Shown: positions 25,301 through 40,300 of the stretch, piece by piece
Layout of the letters: each line of letters opens with the position of its first letter
Position numbering within the stretch: the first letter of the stretch is position 1
Assembly: GCA_963662175.1 (NCBI GenBank)
Contig: OY759225.1
Coordinates: 13,261,601-13,325,600 of the forward strand
Direction: 5' to 3'
Length of the DNA stretch: 64,000 nt
Source: Aradus depressus
Taxonomy: Eukaryota > Arthropoda > Insecta > Hemiptera > Aradidae
Position numbers and translations under genes: made by a program
The notes under the pieces: generated by a model
Seen by the model: only the letters and a program-made list of their open reading frames with translations
What the model was told of the DNA's origin: nothing
Databases searched by the model: none

Positions 25301-28232
25301 GTTTAAAGGCCCCTATATAAGTCAACTGTTGAATATTATTAATTTTTTTTTTTTATATCAATAGTATTTATTAATTATATTTTTATATCTATATTATTTA
25401 TTAATTATTTTTTTTATATCTATAGTATTTATTAATTTTTTTTATATCTATAGTATTTATTAATTTTTTTATATCTGTAGTATTTATTAATATATCTTTT
25501 TATATCAATAGTATTTATTAATTTTTTTTTTATATCTATAGTATTTATTTTTTTTTTTTTTATATGTAGCTATAGTATTTATTAATTATTTTTTAATATA
25601 AAGCATTTCCTTTTTCCTCCCGTCTTATCGCGCTATGAAAATACATATACATCAAAATAGGACTTTGAAAATAAATATAAATGTAAAGTCGCATGGGAGG
25701 TGGTAGTACAGAGGTAGCGTGCGACAAGCAGTAGATAACTAAACTCAAGATCGCGGGTTCGAAATGCATTGTGCACCAGAGACCCATCGGACGGGACGTT
25801 GCGATATTAGATACTCCTTAAAGACTCCTGTGGAGGCAAAAATGAGGAGTCTGTAGAGTTGAACTCATGTTCACCAGAGTGACGAAAAATCTCTCTAAGA
25901 GGCGATAAGATCCCGGATATAAGCCCGGGAATGAGTCGACATTTTGAATAATTTCCAGAATTATTATCCGAAATTTCATAGAACCCCCAACATATTCCAA
26001 AGTACAATTAATTAATACAATAACAATCAGCAAACCACTTTAAAAAGTAAATCGATTCGTAAATCCAGCTCACAAAACGAATCGTGGAAGAGCTCTCATC
26101 TACTTAAATATTTTATGTTCCAGTAATCAAGTTCTAAAATAAAAATAATAATAAAAAAATTAACACTACGAGAGCTCTTCTCATAATACAAAAACCTTTT
26201 CAAAACAAAATTTCCAAAAAAAAACACAAATTTACATATATACAAATTAAAAAAACTCTCATATCTTTTAATAGTATTACTCACTGTTTTTTTTTTTTTT
26301 TTTTAACGAGAGCAGCATTATAATTGAAAATCTGTCAGCAAATTTTATTTACAGAAATAAAACAAATAATACAATAATATAAGTTAAGGCCAACATCCCA
26401 TTTGAGAGGACAAAACTGTAATGTGTATGTACAATGGTCAAATGAATTTACTATAGCATGGATATATGAATGGAGGGGTAGTCAGTTTTATTCAATATCA
26501 ACCATGGACTTGAATGTTTATATGCAAAATATGAATGAACGTGCACTTTGTTGGCAACATGAGAAATTTTGTACTTTGTTGGCAACATGAGAAATTTGTC
26601 AATCAGACATTCATTGATTATTAATGAACTTAGTAAATGAACTCTTATTTGGCTCTAGAGACTAGAGACAAATTGATAATTTTTATTATTTGTAAGTTTG
26701 CCATGCGGACGACAATATAGAAGGTCTACTAACCGATTTTAGAAAATTTTCTTTCTATATGACTTTATTTTTTAATGATTTTATAATATCATTTGATAAT
26801 TTTCATAAATAAAATAATTGAAGAAATAATTTTAAAAACTTGCAATATTAAGATTAATTTTTTTTATTATACTCGTATTCAACTACCTCAAAGACATGAA
26901 AAATTCTAATATAAAATCCTCCTACTTTTTTGAAGGTTTCATTCTGTCAGAATTACGCAAAAAATATAAAGAAAAAAAATGAACTTTGCGTACTAAGAAG
27001 ACAGAAATAAAACAAATAAATGTCACATAATCAACACGATATTGAGGGCGCCGGTAGCTCAGTAGTATGCCTGTACGTCAGGCACTCGTTAAAGACCCCT
27101 CTACCCTAAGTGAATAAAAATATAGGCTAGGCAGAATTTAGGACTCCCAAGGTAGAGTCGAACCCCTCCACAATATAACCTAGGCAATATAACCTTGTAG
27201 TTAAAGCCCGGGCATGAGTTATAATAACTAATTAACATTTATTAGTTAAATGTTACCGACATGTATTTAAAAAAATATATGCTGGAATAATACCTGCCCA
27301 AACATTCACTTTACAAATCCGTTATCCAACTGACAGATCTAATTTGCATTACTATGAGCCCAGTAGCGAAAATTGGAGCTGTCACGACTCGGACTACTTT
27401 TCTAAATAATAATATTTACTAATAATGACAACAAACTACTGATCTATTTTCGTTTTCAATTCAGTGCAATAAATGTAGACTAGTGAGTTATATTTATTTT
27501 TATTTCAATATTATTAAAAAGCCGTTCATTTATTCAAATATGAATGTATTCGATACAATTTTGGTAATGTGACATATATTTTTAAATGTATTTCTTCTTC
27601 TTAGTGTGTATGATTTATATTTCCTTTATATTTTGCATAATTCTAACAGAAACCATCAAAAAACTTAAGAGGATCATTTATCGAAATTCTTCGCATTCTT
27701 TTGACATAATTTTATTGTAATAAGAAAATAATCTTAAGATGGCAAGTTTTAAATATACATTTTCTACTTATGAAAATTTTCTTTTATTGAAAAATATAGG
27801 CACAAAAAGAAAAAGAAAAAGTCATTCTATTATTATTTTTTAAATCTATTAAGTACAATCTGAGATGGGTGAGTGACCCATATAGTATTGAGAGACCCAG
27901 TATATGTAAATCTAACTTGGCTAAGTCCACATCGATCGGTTGATTTCAATTATTTTTGAAAATTATTTGACAAAGGGGCTTATCTAAGAGGGAGAGGTGA
28001 GGTGGAAACGTCACATAAAATGAATGACAGAGCCGCTACAATCCATGCAACACTGACCACATGCAATTATGCTGTACAATTTTAAAAATGATAACAGTTA
28101 ACAGAATATATATATTTTTTAAATTGCTTTACAAGAGACCAAGAACGAATTAGAAAAAAAAAGATCATAGCGAAACAAGAGAAGAGAATAGAATGAAAGA
28201 TACAAATTTGATGAGAACTAAAACTAACTCAG

Positions 28233-28314
<82 letters not shown>

Positions 28315-31300
28315 CTCAGATGATGTCGCAATGGACGAAATATAAGGAACACATGAAAATAAAATAAATATGGAAACAGACCCTGGCCTCATTTTTTTGG
28401 AAATTCCAAAACTCATCTATATAATTTTAGATGTGATAAAGATTTCAAGTATATTGGATAATTTTTGGAAAAAACAAAAATAACATTTCCCTATCCAAGT
28501 ATGAATTCAAGTTATTCAATTGTAAAGCAATTTTTGAACAATGACATTGTTGATTGGCAGGCAATTTGTTTTATAAATAATAAATCATGCAATTTTCTTA
28601 AAAAACAAAAAAAAATTGAGTGTATAGAGAGCTGCCAGTGATTTTTTTGTGTGATTTTCAGGTAGCCGCAAACATTCTGTCGAACCAAAAAACGAAGTTA
28701 TTTCCTATATAAGTATTTATTCCCTCCGTCTTAGTCGAATTTCGGGGATCATCGCAATGTCTATATAGTAGGTGACAATATGTTTTCCACATTTACAAAA
28801 CTACAAACTACTAAGTTAGTGTGACTCATGCCCGGGCTTTAACTATGAGGCCATATCACCAATTGCTAGAGCTCTAGTGAGCATGAGCCCGAGTCTACAT
28901 TACTATGAGAGTCCTAAATGTTGCCTACCCTAAATTTTTTTCACCACGGATAGGGGTCTTTAACGAGTACCTGACATCGTACAGGCTTGGGAACATCGCT
29001 TGATTTCAAATCCGAAGGACGGCATAATAGGTTGTTTTCACCTCCCAGATAAAAAACCTAAGGACTTCAGCCGGGCTTTGAACCCGCAGTCATAAGCCCA
29101 TTAAACGCTACTAGCGCGCTCACAAGCTACAATAAAATATCCCGATACTCCAGCTTAGTAATGCAGAATTGCAGAACAGACGCACTGAAGGGACCTTCAC
29201 CATATAATCTGTCTGTAACCCTCAAGAACTTTTGTCAATACTAATTTTTTTTTCTCTAAACATTCGACATGGATATCTTAACATTCTAAATGAACAAATT
29301 TCAGAACAAGATTTATTTTGAGTAATATTGCGGCTAATCAGTAAACCATACAAAAACATTGCTAGAAATTCTCCGTACACTTCAAAAAAAATAATACAAA
29401 TGTTGCAAACTAACAGAGGCAGTTTAAAAAGCCTATTACCTGACAAAATGGAGCCTGTTTTGGCAACACCAAAAATAAACAAAAAAGCAAGTATAAGACA
29501 AGTGACACTGACTTTTTTTTTTTTTTTTTTCCTTTTCTATTTTTTTGTTATTAAATTCTAGCTTAACATGATAACAAAATAATAATGATAAGAATCGAGA
29601 AATTAATAATAAAATTAAAGAAAGAACTGAATAAACTTTAAGAAATAAAGAACACATAAGCATTAGAAAAAATAAATAAATTAATATTATAAAAATAAAC
29701 AAAAGAGAGACGTGCATCACATATATTTAGTTTTCAATGATTGTGAAAAGTCTTTCATGATTATAAAACAAAGTAATTTTCCATTTACTAATAAATAGAA
29801 CCAGCAAACATCATAAAATAGCTGTATCTTGGGCAAAATTGTATGCCACTTATTACATTTGGACTTTTCCTTCTTTTTCATACAACCAACGGTTAGGGAC
29901 TCGTAATAACTATGGCATCTAAAATGGACACTTTTAATAGAAACACATTTTTTTTTACTTTTCCAGGTATATAATATATAGTGAAAATTATTTAATCTGT
30001 CAAAAATTCGATGCGGGTTTTCAGTGGAATTTTATGTTTTTCGACCTCTATATTCCAAATATGAAAATAAAATTCAGTCTGTTTGTATGTCTGTGAACAC
30101 GATAGAATGAATATGTCGACATGAAGTTTTATATGTGAACTCAGAACCTTCTTTCGACAACACCTATTGTTTTTTCTGTCAAATCGACCAAAGAGAAGGG
30201 GGAGTTTAGGGGGGAGGCTAAAGCTGGTAAGGGAGTGCGCAAATCTGTTAAACATCCTAGGAAACTGCAAGAAGATTGGACTCTACTGGGTTCCCGGACA
30301 CTCGTGAATCCAGGGAAACGAAGAGGCAGACCGACTAGCCAAGGAAGGTTCAAGTAAGCCTTTTATAGGGCCAGAGCCGGTGCTGGGAATATCTCGGGAC
30401 ACATACCGAACCAGGATTAAAGAATGGACTAAGGATCTTTTGGAGCGTACATGGAGAGAAAAGACCACATGCAGGCAGTCGAAGATGTTCCTGGGAGGGG
30501 AGACCCTGAACCTCAAAAGGAACGAGCTTAGGCAACTGACTGGAGTTCTCACAGGACATGGTCCGTTCAATAGACACCTACACACTGTGGGAGTCAAGGA
30601 CTGTCCTACCTGCGATAGATGTAGGGAAGAAGACGAAACGGCGGCACACTTCCTGAACATCTGCTCGGGATATGCGCGAACGAGACACCACATCTTTGGT
30701 GGAGATGTAATCGCAGAGGAGGACTTTAGAAGATTGGACTATGAGAGCATTCTCAGGTTCATTAAGGAAACTGGGAGACTGAGCACTTCATGAAGGGCTT
30801 GGTTCAGGTAGTATAAACATACAGGTAATATAATAAGGGGGAAGCCCAGCGCTTCCAGGGAAGGGATAAGAGCACTGGATGCTTAGGTCCCTAGGTGTAA
30901 AACACCAGCTCACCACATATATATATTTAGGGGGAGGCTTAACATAAACACTCTAATAACTGATAGAATGAATGTATCGACAGGTTATTTCATATGTGAA
31001 TTTGAAATCCCATAAGGACGACACTTATTAATTTTCATCTGAATCTGCAAAAGAAAAGGGGGGATGAGAGGGGGCTTAACTCAAAAACCCCAATAACTGC
31101 CGATGTAATGAATTTATCGACACAAAATTTAGCATTAAGAGTTAGACGCCCCTAAATATGACAACTAGTGAATGGTTTTGGGGGGGGGGGGGGGGGGGGG
31201 GCAAAAGTTAATTAATTCGTTCTGGGGAAGTACATTACCGGTGATTGGTCCGTATGGGTTCCTGGATTGACACAAAAAAAGACATCGGTGAATCATGGGT

Positions 31301-34300
31301 TATGTGTCATATTCATAGATACACAGGCAGACAGCATTTTTTTTTTCAGATTTGGTATCTAGAGATCGGAAAACATGAAATTACGTTGAGAACTCCGCAT
31401 CGAAATTTTGGCCGATTACATTACTTCCCCTATACATCGCATAGCTGGGGAAGTAAAAGATAATAATTTTTGGAACTACTTTTCTGATTAAACAAGGTAC
31501 ATCTAATTAACGGTCAAACTGTACACGCCAATATTAAACTGGTGAAATATGAAATACTCCAACAGCAAGAAAAATATCTACTGGTCCTTTAATTTCATTA
31601 AGTTACAAAATCTAATGTAACAAATAATAGTGAAGTAGTGTGATAGACATCAATGAAAACTAATTGATATGAATGCTTTTTCAGTGTAGTCTATATTCAT
31701 AAACGATGGAAACAAGAGTAACAGCAGATGGCACGAGGCAACAGAAAATCAGCCCTTAATATTAGGAGGGTGACATGAAGAAAAAATATATATATATATT
31801 AACAGGAGGGTGACATAAAAAAATATAGCTCGGGAAGTAATAACAGAAATAGAAATGCGAGAAGAAACCATAAAAAATGGTGGAAATTAAGCAGCAAAAC
31901 GCATTTTAAATATAATAAAAAAAATGAAATTAAAATAAAAAAACTATTTTGTAAAAAATAGTCCAAATGACAAGACATGAGAAGCGAACTGGAGAACGTG
32001 GGATTGTTTTTTTTTTATACTAGAAATATATGAAGAAATGCGAAAGATCATGATAGGATAAAGAAAATATAAGTCGGAATGGAGTAATTTAGCAAAAACA
32101 TTTAAATTCGCTATGACTATAATATTTTGACTAAAATCTAACTTCAAAACTAATTTATATAGTATATTAATTTAAATCTACTGATCCATATTTATTCTAA
32201 AATACTCCAGTCATCAATTAATTTATATTTATGATGAAAAAAAAAAAAAAATGAAAACAAATGTGTAATGCCAGAAGCACTTGTAAAATTTAAAATATAT
32301 TTTATTTAAGAAATATCAAAATAACAGCTAATGACTAATCTATATTATAAAATAAAGTGTGCAAATTTTAATGAAAATAGAAAATATGATGTTTTTTTGT
32401 CTAAGAAAAGGTTGCAAAGCAATGATAATAATTCGATCTCATTTCAAACGGAAGCCGCAAATTTCTACGATTAGGCTTTTTTCGGTGCTATTTTTATGAG
32501 AAGATATTTAAGGGAATACATACGACAACCTTTCCTTAAAATAGCTCAAAAAAATGTGAGGGAATGGATGAAAAAACCTAATGAATTATTCAATTAAAAA
32601 TACTAATAAAAATAAAATCTAAAAGAAAAGAAATAAATTTTAAAAAATAAATAAAATTTATAGTAAAAAGCTGTTGCTTAAGCAGTTTTATTCGCACACT
32701 TGGCCACTAGATCTGTCCTAAGCGTTGGCAGTGACGTGACGCAAAACGTGATACGAAAATCAAAAACAAAAATGATGTTTGATGTGAGTGATATGAACGC
32801 AGACAAAAAAAATTGTTTCAACCAGGCTCAAAGAAAAAAAAATAAAATATTAACTACATCCCAATTCATAAGGTTTCTCCGAGTTTTTGAAAAATTGGAA
32901 GAAAATCTAACTGATAATAACAAAGAATGCACTGTAATAAAATCTCCAAGCAACTGTTAACAAGAAAATAGGAAATTTTGTAGCATTGTCCAAAAAATGT
33001 TAAAACTTGAAAAAGAGAGATCTATTGTAGATTTTGAAAAAAAAAATAGAATATAGGAAATATTATAAGGAGGCTAAGAAAAAAAAAAAAGAGGAAACTT
33101 ACCAATAGCGAATTGTTTGACAGGAACTTCAGATGTTTCTGTAAGAGACTTTCTGGGTCGAGTGAGGTCTCCTCGAAGTTCTTGGTTAAGGTCGGTCACA
33201 CTTTCTGACCGGGAGACACCATCACAGCTCCCGTCCAGTCGCATCAACTATACGAAATAAACATAATCAAAAAACAACACAAAAAAAAAAAGACAAATTA
33301 ATCAATCAAGTGTGCGTTGTCCCTCCAAAACCAATAACAATAGTGTTTGGACTAATCTAAAACTAAAATCCATAGTTGACTAACATAGCGACTTTTGCAA
33401 GTACTAAATTTTGTTGATACATTCATTACATCGGCAAATATTGGGGTTTCAGAGTTGAGCCACATTCGCTGAAAATTGATTCCGCTGAAAATTGATAGTT
33501 GTTAGTTGTTGCCCTTATGAGGTTAAATTTACATATGAAATTTCCTATCATATTCATTACCAAAGCAGTTAATAGAGTTTCTTTTAAACTTCTCTCTAAT
33601 AACCCCTTCCCTTTGGCCGATTTTGCTGAAAATCAATAGGTGTCGCCTTATGGGATTCTGGACACACTTATAAGCCGAGCCTACCTCTCCCCTTATTCTC
33701 ACTACTACCCTACCTCTCTCATTTGTATTTTGATAAACTGGCAACAATCAAAAAATTCACCATTTTTCAAAATATTTAAAAACTGAAATAATTAAGCAAC
33801 ATATAAACAGTTTGGCAGAAACTTCAGACTTTTCTGTAAGAGACTTTCTGGGTCGAGTGAGGTCTCCTCGAAGTTCTTGGTTAAGATCAGTCACACTAAC
33901 TGACCGTGAGACACCATCACGCCGCCCAGTCGCATCACTACACTAAATATAATATTTTACTTCAATATTTTAGAAAAACTTTTTTTAAAGGAAGTTCCTC
34001 CTTAGAAAAGTTAAACAGCAGTGGAGATTAAAACTGACATTATTGCAGAGATATTATGAAATAATTCAAATGAACTTGAATGAAATAAAACTCGTTTATT
34101 AGTGGTATTGTCTAATTTCACAGAATATATATAGATGGGAGTATTTCAGGGTTTTAAAATGTCAATGCCCAAATATTGTATACAAAATTCTCTCTACATT
34201 GCTGATGATACTCCTACCAGTCTTAACTGGTTGGTTCCCTTAACATCCTTCTATCAACCTTTGCCGATGACACTGCTTCCAACCAAGATCCTGCCTCAAC

Positions 34301-37300
34301 TTCCAAATACACTTTCAAATAAAGGAATGTCCGTGCGTAGTGGCGAGTAAACGTTAATAATGAAAAGTTCCGCTATGCTATATTCACATTCATTCAGAAA
34401 TACCAAAAGTACTCCCATGTATATATATTCTGTGAAATTAGACAATACCACTAATAAACGAGTTTTATTTCATTCAAATTCATTCTAGAAGATGTACTAT
34501 TCCAAGAATTATTTCTTTAAGAAGTCTTAATGGGCTGATATTCTCACTGTAGATTACTCTACATAGATTACCCAATATGAATGGTGACTATTATTCCTAT
34601 AACGTACCTGTGAAAAGTTGGGTACAGAACATGTCTTCCTCATGGTGAGGGGCACTCCCTTGTGTTGAAGCATTTCTTTCACTGCCACTCGCTGTCGAAG
34701 ACGTTCCAAAGTAAGTATTCCTTCCACTGCGCTCACACCTCGAGTGTATTTTTCTAAGAAAATAATAGAAATAAAATTATTTTTAAAAATGTTTATTCAC
34801 CCTATGACACTGTTTTCGACGATAAGTATAGGGAAAAAAACTAAGAATGTCAAATCTACAAACGTCCATCATTGTATTTTGGTATTTAAAAATAATTTTC
34901 CATAAAAACAAAAAAAATAAAAAAAACTTTCAAATTTTTTTTTTTTTTGGGTGCGAGGTTATTTGCAGTTTCATACTGATACGAAACTAACATGGGCTGA
35001 AAAACAAGAAAATGAATTCCGTTTGTTTCTCACTTCTTTATGTAATATTATCCTATTACCATGTATTGTTTTAACGCAAATTAATTTATTATTATTAAAA
35101 AAAACAATAATTACACTATATTATGCATATTTCCATTCTATAATTAACTATGGTTTAATACATTCAGAAGCTTCTAGCTCTAGTTTTTCATATTTCATAA
35201 CCAACAGCAACATGAAAATATTAATATAAAGTCGAAAGAAGGAAAAAAAAAAAATATATATATATATATATATTGTTCATTTCAATATTTCATCAATTTC
35301 AAAAAATTGATTTCTCAATATAAACGATATAATATGTCAATTAGATATTTTTTTTATGCTTTTTGACGTGAAAACGTCTATTCGCTCGTTAAGCACAGTG
35401 ATAGCCGGTCAAACTTTGTGTTACAAAATACCGTCAGATTTCAATCGATAATAACTACGAGACTAATAATGCGATAACAATGGTTGAGCTCACAATGGGT
35501 AGAGCATGTCTGTACGTGTTGGTTGTGCAGTGTTTGTTTCGCCTGTGACGTTATCGGGCTAGTGTGGGCGCCGGCTGATTATTGTTGCGTTGTGTAAAAT
35601 TAGAAATTAGTGTAGCGTGATAACACGTTTAGATAGGACGTTGATTCGGGTGTCATTGTAAAGAGCTTGAGGAGCACTACTACTAGGACTCAAAGAAAGG
35701 AAACAATAAAAATATTCGCCGAAATATATGTAAAAATCGGTATTAAATTGAAAATTGCAAAAAAATTAAAGATGTCGTCTCAAATGAATCGTAAATGTGC
35801 GCGGAATTATAGAAAACGCAAATCAGAGGAAAGCTCGCATCAAAAGGAATTTAAAAAACCTAAAAAGTCTAGTGCCGAGCAAATGCAAGAGCTACGGCAG
35901 CATCGAAAAGAAAATTAAAAATGATTTTATCCCGACGTTTTCACGGAAAATTGACCTTAATGTTTTTTTCTATACTTGGCACATTGTGACCTGAAGAAGT
36001 GCCGCATAAGAGCCAGAAAGAAGATTTATCTTCTGTAAATATGTAAAAAAAAAAATAAAAATAAAATTTTATTTTCCAATTTTATATTCATTTGCCTTCT
36101 ATTATTTTTTAATTTTTTAAAATAATTATCATTATTAATTTCATATGTGTTTACATTTTAAAATTTAATGTTAGTTGATGTATTTCGAAAATTGTATAAA
36201 TATCGAATTTTATAATTAATGCTTTAGCGCATTTGGTTTAAAGAATATAAATATTATTATCAATGAATTGCAAATGCTCGACAGAGAGCCCAGCACTATT
36301 TAAATAAATAAAAACATAACAAGGGTAACAGTAATTGTTATCAATTATTGATTATCACTACATTTCCGAGTACTCAATGCAGGCAAGGCAAGCACCAAAA
36401 TGAATCCAATTCCTGATCTTTCAACAAGGAGAATATTCTTGTAATTTAATACCTTACCAATATATGACTCGCCATCACTGAGTGAAGCATCATCCCCAGA
36501 GGCAGCAATCTGAGCCAAAGATTCTCTCTCTTCCAGTTCTTCACTTGCCTGAAATATCAAAAGTTATTTTCAATCTCAATTTAAAAAAGTTGTCGGTGAA
36601 TCACCGGCAATTTACCTCCCCAGAGTGAATAACTCAATTACCTTTTCGCTCCCCCTTCATAACCAGTCGACCGTTTGCGCTAATATTCAACAGTTGACTT
36701 ACATAAGGGCTGGTAAATTCTAATACTAAATTTTGTGTCTATACATTCATTACATGGAAGTTATTGGAGTTTTTGAATTGAGTCTGCACTCCTGAACCTC
36801 CCTTCCCATCAGGTCATATCATTGAAATTTGACAGGTTATGTCCTCATTGGGTTTTGACTTTAAACATGAAATTTCATGCCGATACATCCATTACATCGG
36901 CAGTTATGGGGTTTTTTGAGTTAAGTCCCTCTGATCCCCCCTTTCCCTTCTGCCGATTCCGCTGAAAATTAATAAGTTTCTTCATTATGGGGTTTTGAAT
37001 TCACAAGTGAAATTTTGTATCGATACATTTATTATAACGTTATTAGAGTTTTTGAGTTAAGCCTCTTCCCTAATTCCTCCTCCCCTTTGCCCGATTCTGA
37101 AAATCGATAGGTTTTGTCCTATGGGATTTTGGTCCATATATAAAATTTGTGCATAGAAGTAAAAATTCACATTTTTAAAATAGAACAAGAAGAATCGGAG
37201 TCTGCAACGTCAAATTGGTCGTTTGTGTAAAAAAAACTCTTCAACTGAAAAAATAATCTTATAAAATAATAAGTGGGAAAAAAATGTTGGGACAATTACT

Positions 37301-40300
37301 GACCTTGGGTATATTAGAGACTAGCTCATAAGTCAGACCAGTAGAGGCGAGTCCATCAGACCTGACGATCCTCCGTCGGATCCGATCTGTGATAGACTGT
37401 CTCTTGTAGATGTTCAAACAGAGTCTCTTCCGAAGTACCAGGTCCATAGGAGCAGGATGGGAGAGCCGAACTGTCGTTCGTAGGATCAGGTATACCCTTT
37501 CATTACCTGTCCACATAACATTGCAAAACTCTGTTGTCATTAATCAGTGATGTTTTGTTTTTCTTATAATTTGTTTTTTTTTGTATCCATGGCTTCCATA
37601 ATATAAATACTTAGATAATGTATGAAAATGTTGCAGTAATAATTAAAGTTTGTTAGTTATTGGGACTCATGCCCGGGCTTTAACTACGAGGTCATATCGC
37701 CTACTACCAGAGTGCTCTTTCACTCTAGTGGACCCATTGCCAAGCTGTGTATTCACATAAGGTAGGGGTTTTTCCATCGCTTAAAGTTCCATCAGAAGGT
37801 TGTCGTCCTCATGGTTTTTTCACCTCCCAGATAAAAAAAGTAAGGACTCGGCCTGTTTTAGAACCCGCGATCTTGAGCTCAGTACGCAAGCACGCTATCT
37901 TTCAGATCCCCCACTACCAATACAGTTAACTATTATATCAAATAGCGCCCTAAACATGACCATAACGCCTATAACCAGAGCGATCTACTGTGGTTTATTC
38001 AACTGGTATAGGGGGTCTTTGAGTATTTGACATTATATATTATAGGCTCGGGACCATCGCTTAACATCCCATCCGAAGGACGGCATGCTCATGGTTTTTT
38101 TCACCACCCAAATAAAAAAACCTAAGAGCCTCAGTTGCAAAAATATCAAGCAATGTTTTAAAAAACTGTTTTATCAGACAGCCTGATGAAGATAACCTCG
38201 AAAGCCGACCAGCATAAAATAATATCACTACCCACTACATCAGACATCTTGACATTAAGAATATTTTACCATCGGTAAGTCTGTTGAGATACTGAGAATT
38301 GTGAACAGAAGAGTCCCAAGCTGAGATAGCGCACACCTCTTTGTCACAATGCCGAACGATAGGAAGTGGATGGAAGTTCTTCCCATGTTCTTTGGACAGA
38401 ATAGAGTTCAAACCAGCCACTGGAATTTCTAAACCCTCACTAGACCATTTGTTGGCTGACAAATCGTCCGCTGTAAACATATAAAAAAAAATATATATAT
38501 ACATAGACTCATAATGTAACATGTTCGTAATATTTGTTTAAAGCCTCTCCAATTATTAGTTATAGTTATTACAGTTTTCTTCTATAATGTCAGGTTATAT
38601 TTTCTGACTCCTAACTCAGAACCAATTCCCTTTTCTTACAGATAATTCATGGGCAAACATTGTCATAATAAAAGATAAATTAAATGAATAACGAAATAAC
38701 CTAAATATTCTTTATTCATTGGCTGTTATTGTTATGTTGGGAAAATTGTTCCTGCGATAGTTAGAATAAACGAAAAAAATAATATAGAATCACAAATGTT
38801 CTTATAAAATACAAAATTTAAGAAATGTAAGTACGTTGGGAATATTCTTCTTCTCAATGGTATGAAAAAAATACATCAATACATATCTGGAGCTTACGAT
38901 GTTTCTGTTTTCCTCGGACAAAGTTCATCGTTAAAAATTAAACAAAAAAAATACTGAACCGAATCTTAACTTACCGTTAAGATCAAGAAAGAGAACAGGT
39001 ATGTGAGGCTCCATCCCTGGAGGAGGACTCCAGTCGGCGGGGGCTCCAGGGATCCCCGAACCTGGAGCAGGCACCATTACAGCGTTACGTTCCTCCGTTA
39101 GACTCACCCACTGTTCCACAAGGCTCTGTTCACGTTCACAGTCCCTCTCCGTTTTACCTAAAACAATTTCAAATTTTGTTTTGAAAATTCCGCATCAAAT
39201 TTTTGACCGATTACATAACTTCTCCTATACTTCATATAGCTGGGGCAGTAAAATAAATAATATTACTCAAGATATGTCAAATCTCCTACCCTGTTTGTTG
39301 ATGAGTCGCTGTATCTGTTGATCCAGGTAGTTCCTTCGTCTCATGAGTGCGTCACTCCATCGCTCCCTCAGTCGGGTTAGATCGTCCTCCTGGTAGGAGT
39401 CAAGCGGCTTCTGTAGCCTAGACCTGGACAAGGAGGATTAACAGTCTGTTAATTACAGAAATGGAAGGAAATACCTGATGATGACTGACGTGAAATGAGG
39501 TACATACCTTGAGTGTACACTGCCCAGTGCGATGTTGGTGATCTGCTGACAGATGATGGGCAGAGTACCAGAGTGAACCACTGGACTTACTTTGACTCGA
39601 ACCCGTCTCTGTTGGCCCTGCCTCAACTGGTACACTCCGCCTGAAAATCAAAACATGAATTAATTGCAAAAAGAAAAAGAAATAAATAAAAAACAATGAA
39701 TACAAGCCTCAAGTTTTTGGACAGACGTACACTCTCATGTTGTACTTTTTGAACACACAAATAAATCTTCTGTGAATCGCAATTACTTCCCCAGCTAGAA
39801 TTATTTGTATTTAGCTACATTTTACGTTCTATCTTAGGAGCTGTCTCGTGTCGATATATTCGTTCTATAGCGAGTTCAAGTCCTTCCCTTATTCCCTCTC
39901 TCCTTCGTCAAATATGGCTGAAAATCGATGTGTCGATTTTGGGACTCCTCAAACCCTATATAAAATTTCGTGACGATATATTCATTCTATTGTGAATTAT
40001 TAGGTTTAGGAGTCAAGCCCCTAGGAATCCCTCCTCCGTTTTGGTCGATATGACTGAAATAGATGTCCTTAGATAAGTACTGAATATACATAAAATGTCG
40101 TATCTATACAATCAATACTTCGGGTATTATTATGTCATCACTTTTTTTCATTAACTGATTCAGGATTTAGACTATCGGAAAATATGTAGTTCTGGTAAAT
40201 ATGATTATATATCTTATCTTCCACGATTCTACATACAGTTGAAGAGGTAAAAATTGTAAGAAAACCAACCTGTTAAAACATCGCCTCTTGAAGGAGTAAC

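Noticed and set aside
25694..25770. Possible tRNA gene
   Set aside because: The A- and B-box-like words belong to a SINE head repeated many times. No cloverleaf with a proper anticodon stem is apparent.
28235..28311. TA run as a promoter element
   Set aside because: A simple microsatellite in the middle of an intron, with no start-site context.
32700..32960. 86-codon basic open frame on the plus strand
   Set aside because: It has no domain, lies in A-rich sequence inside a Khc-73 intron, and its composition explains the Lys/Asn content.
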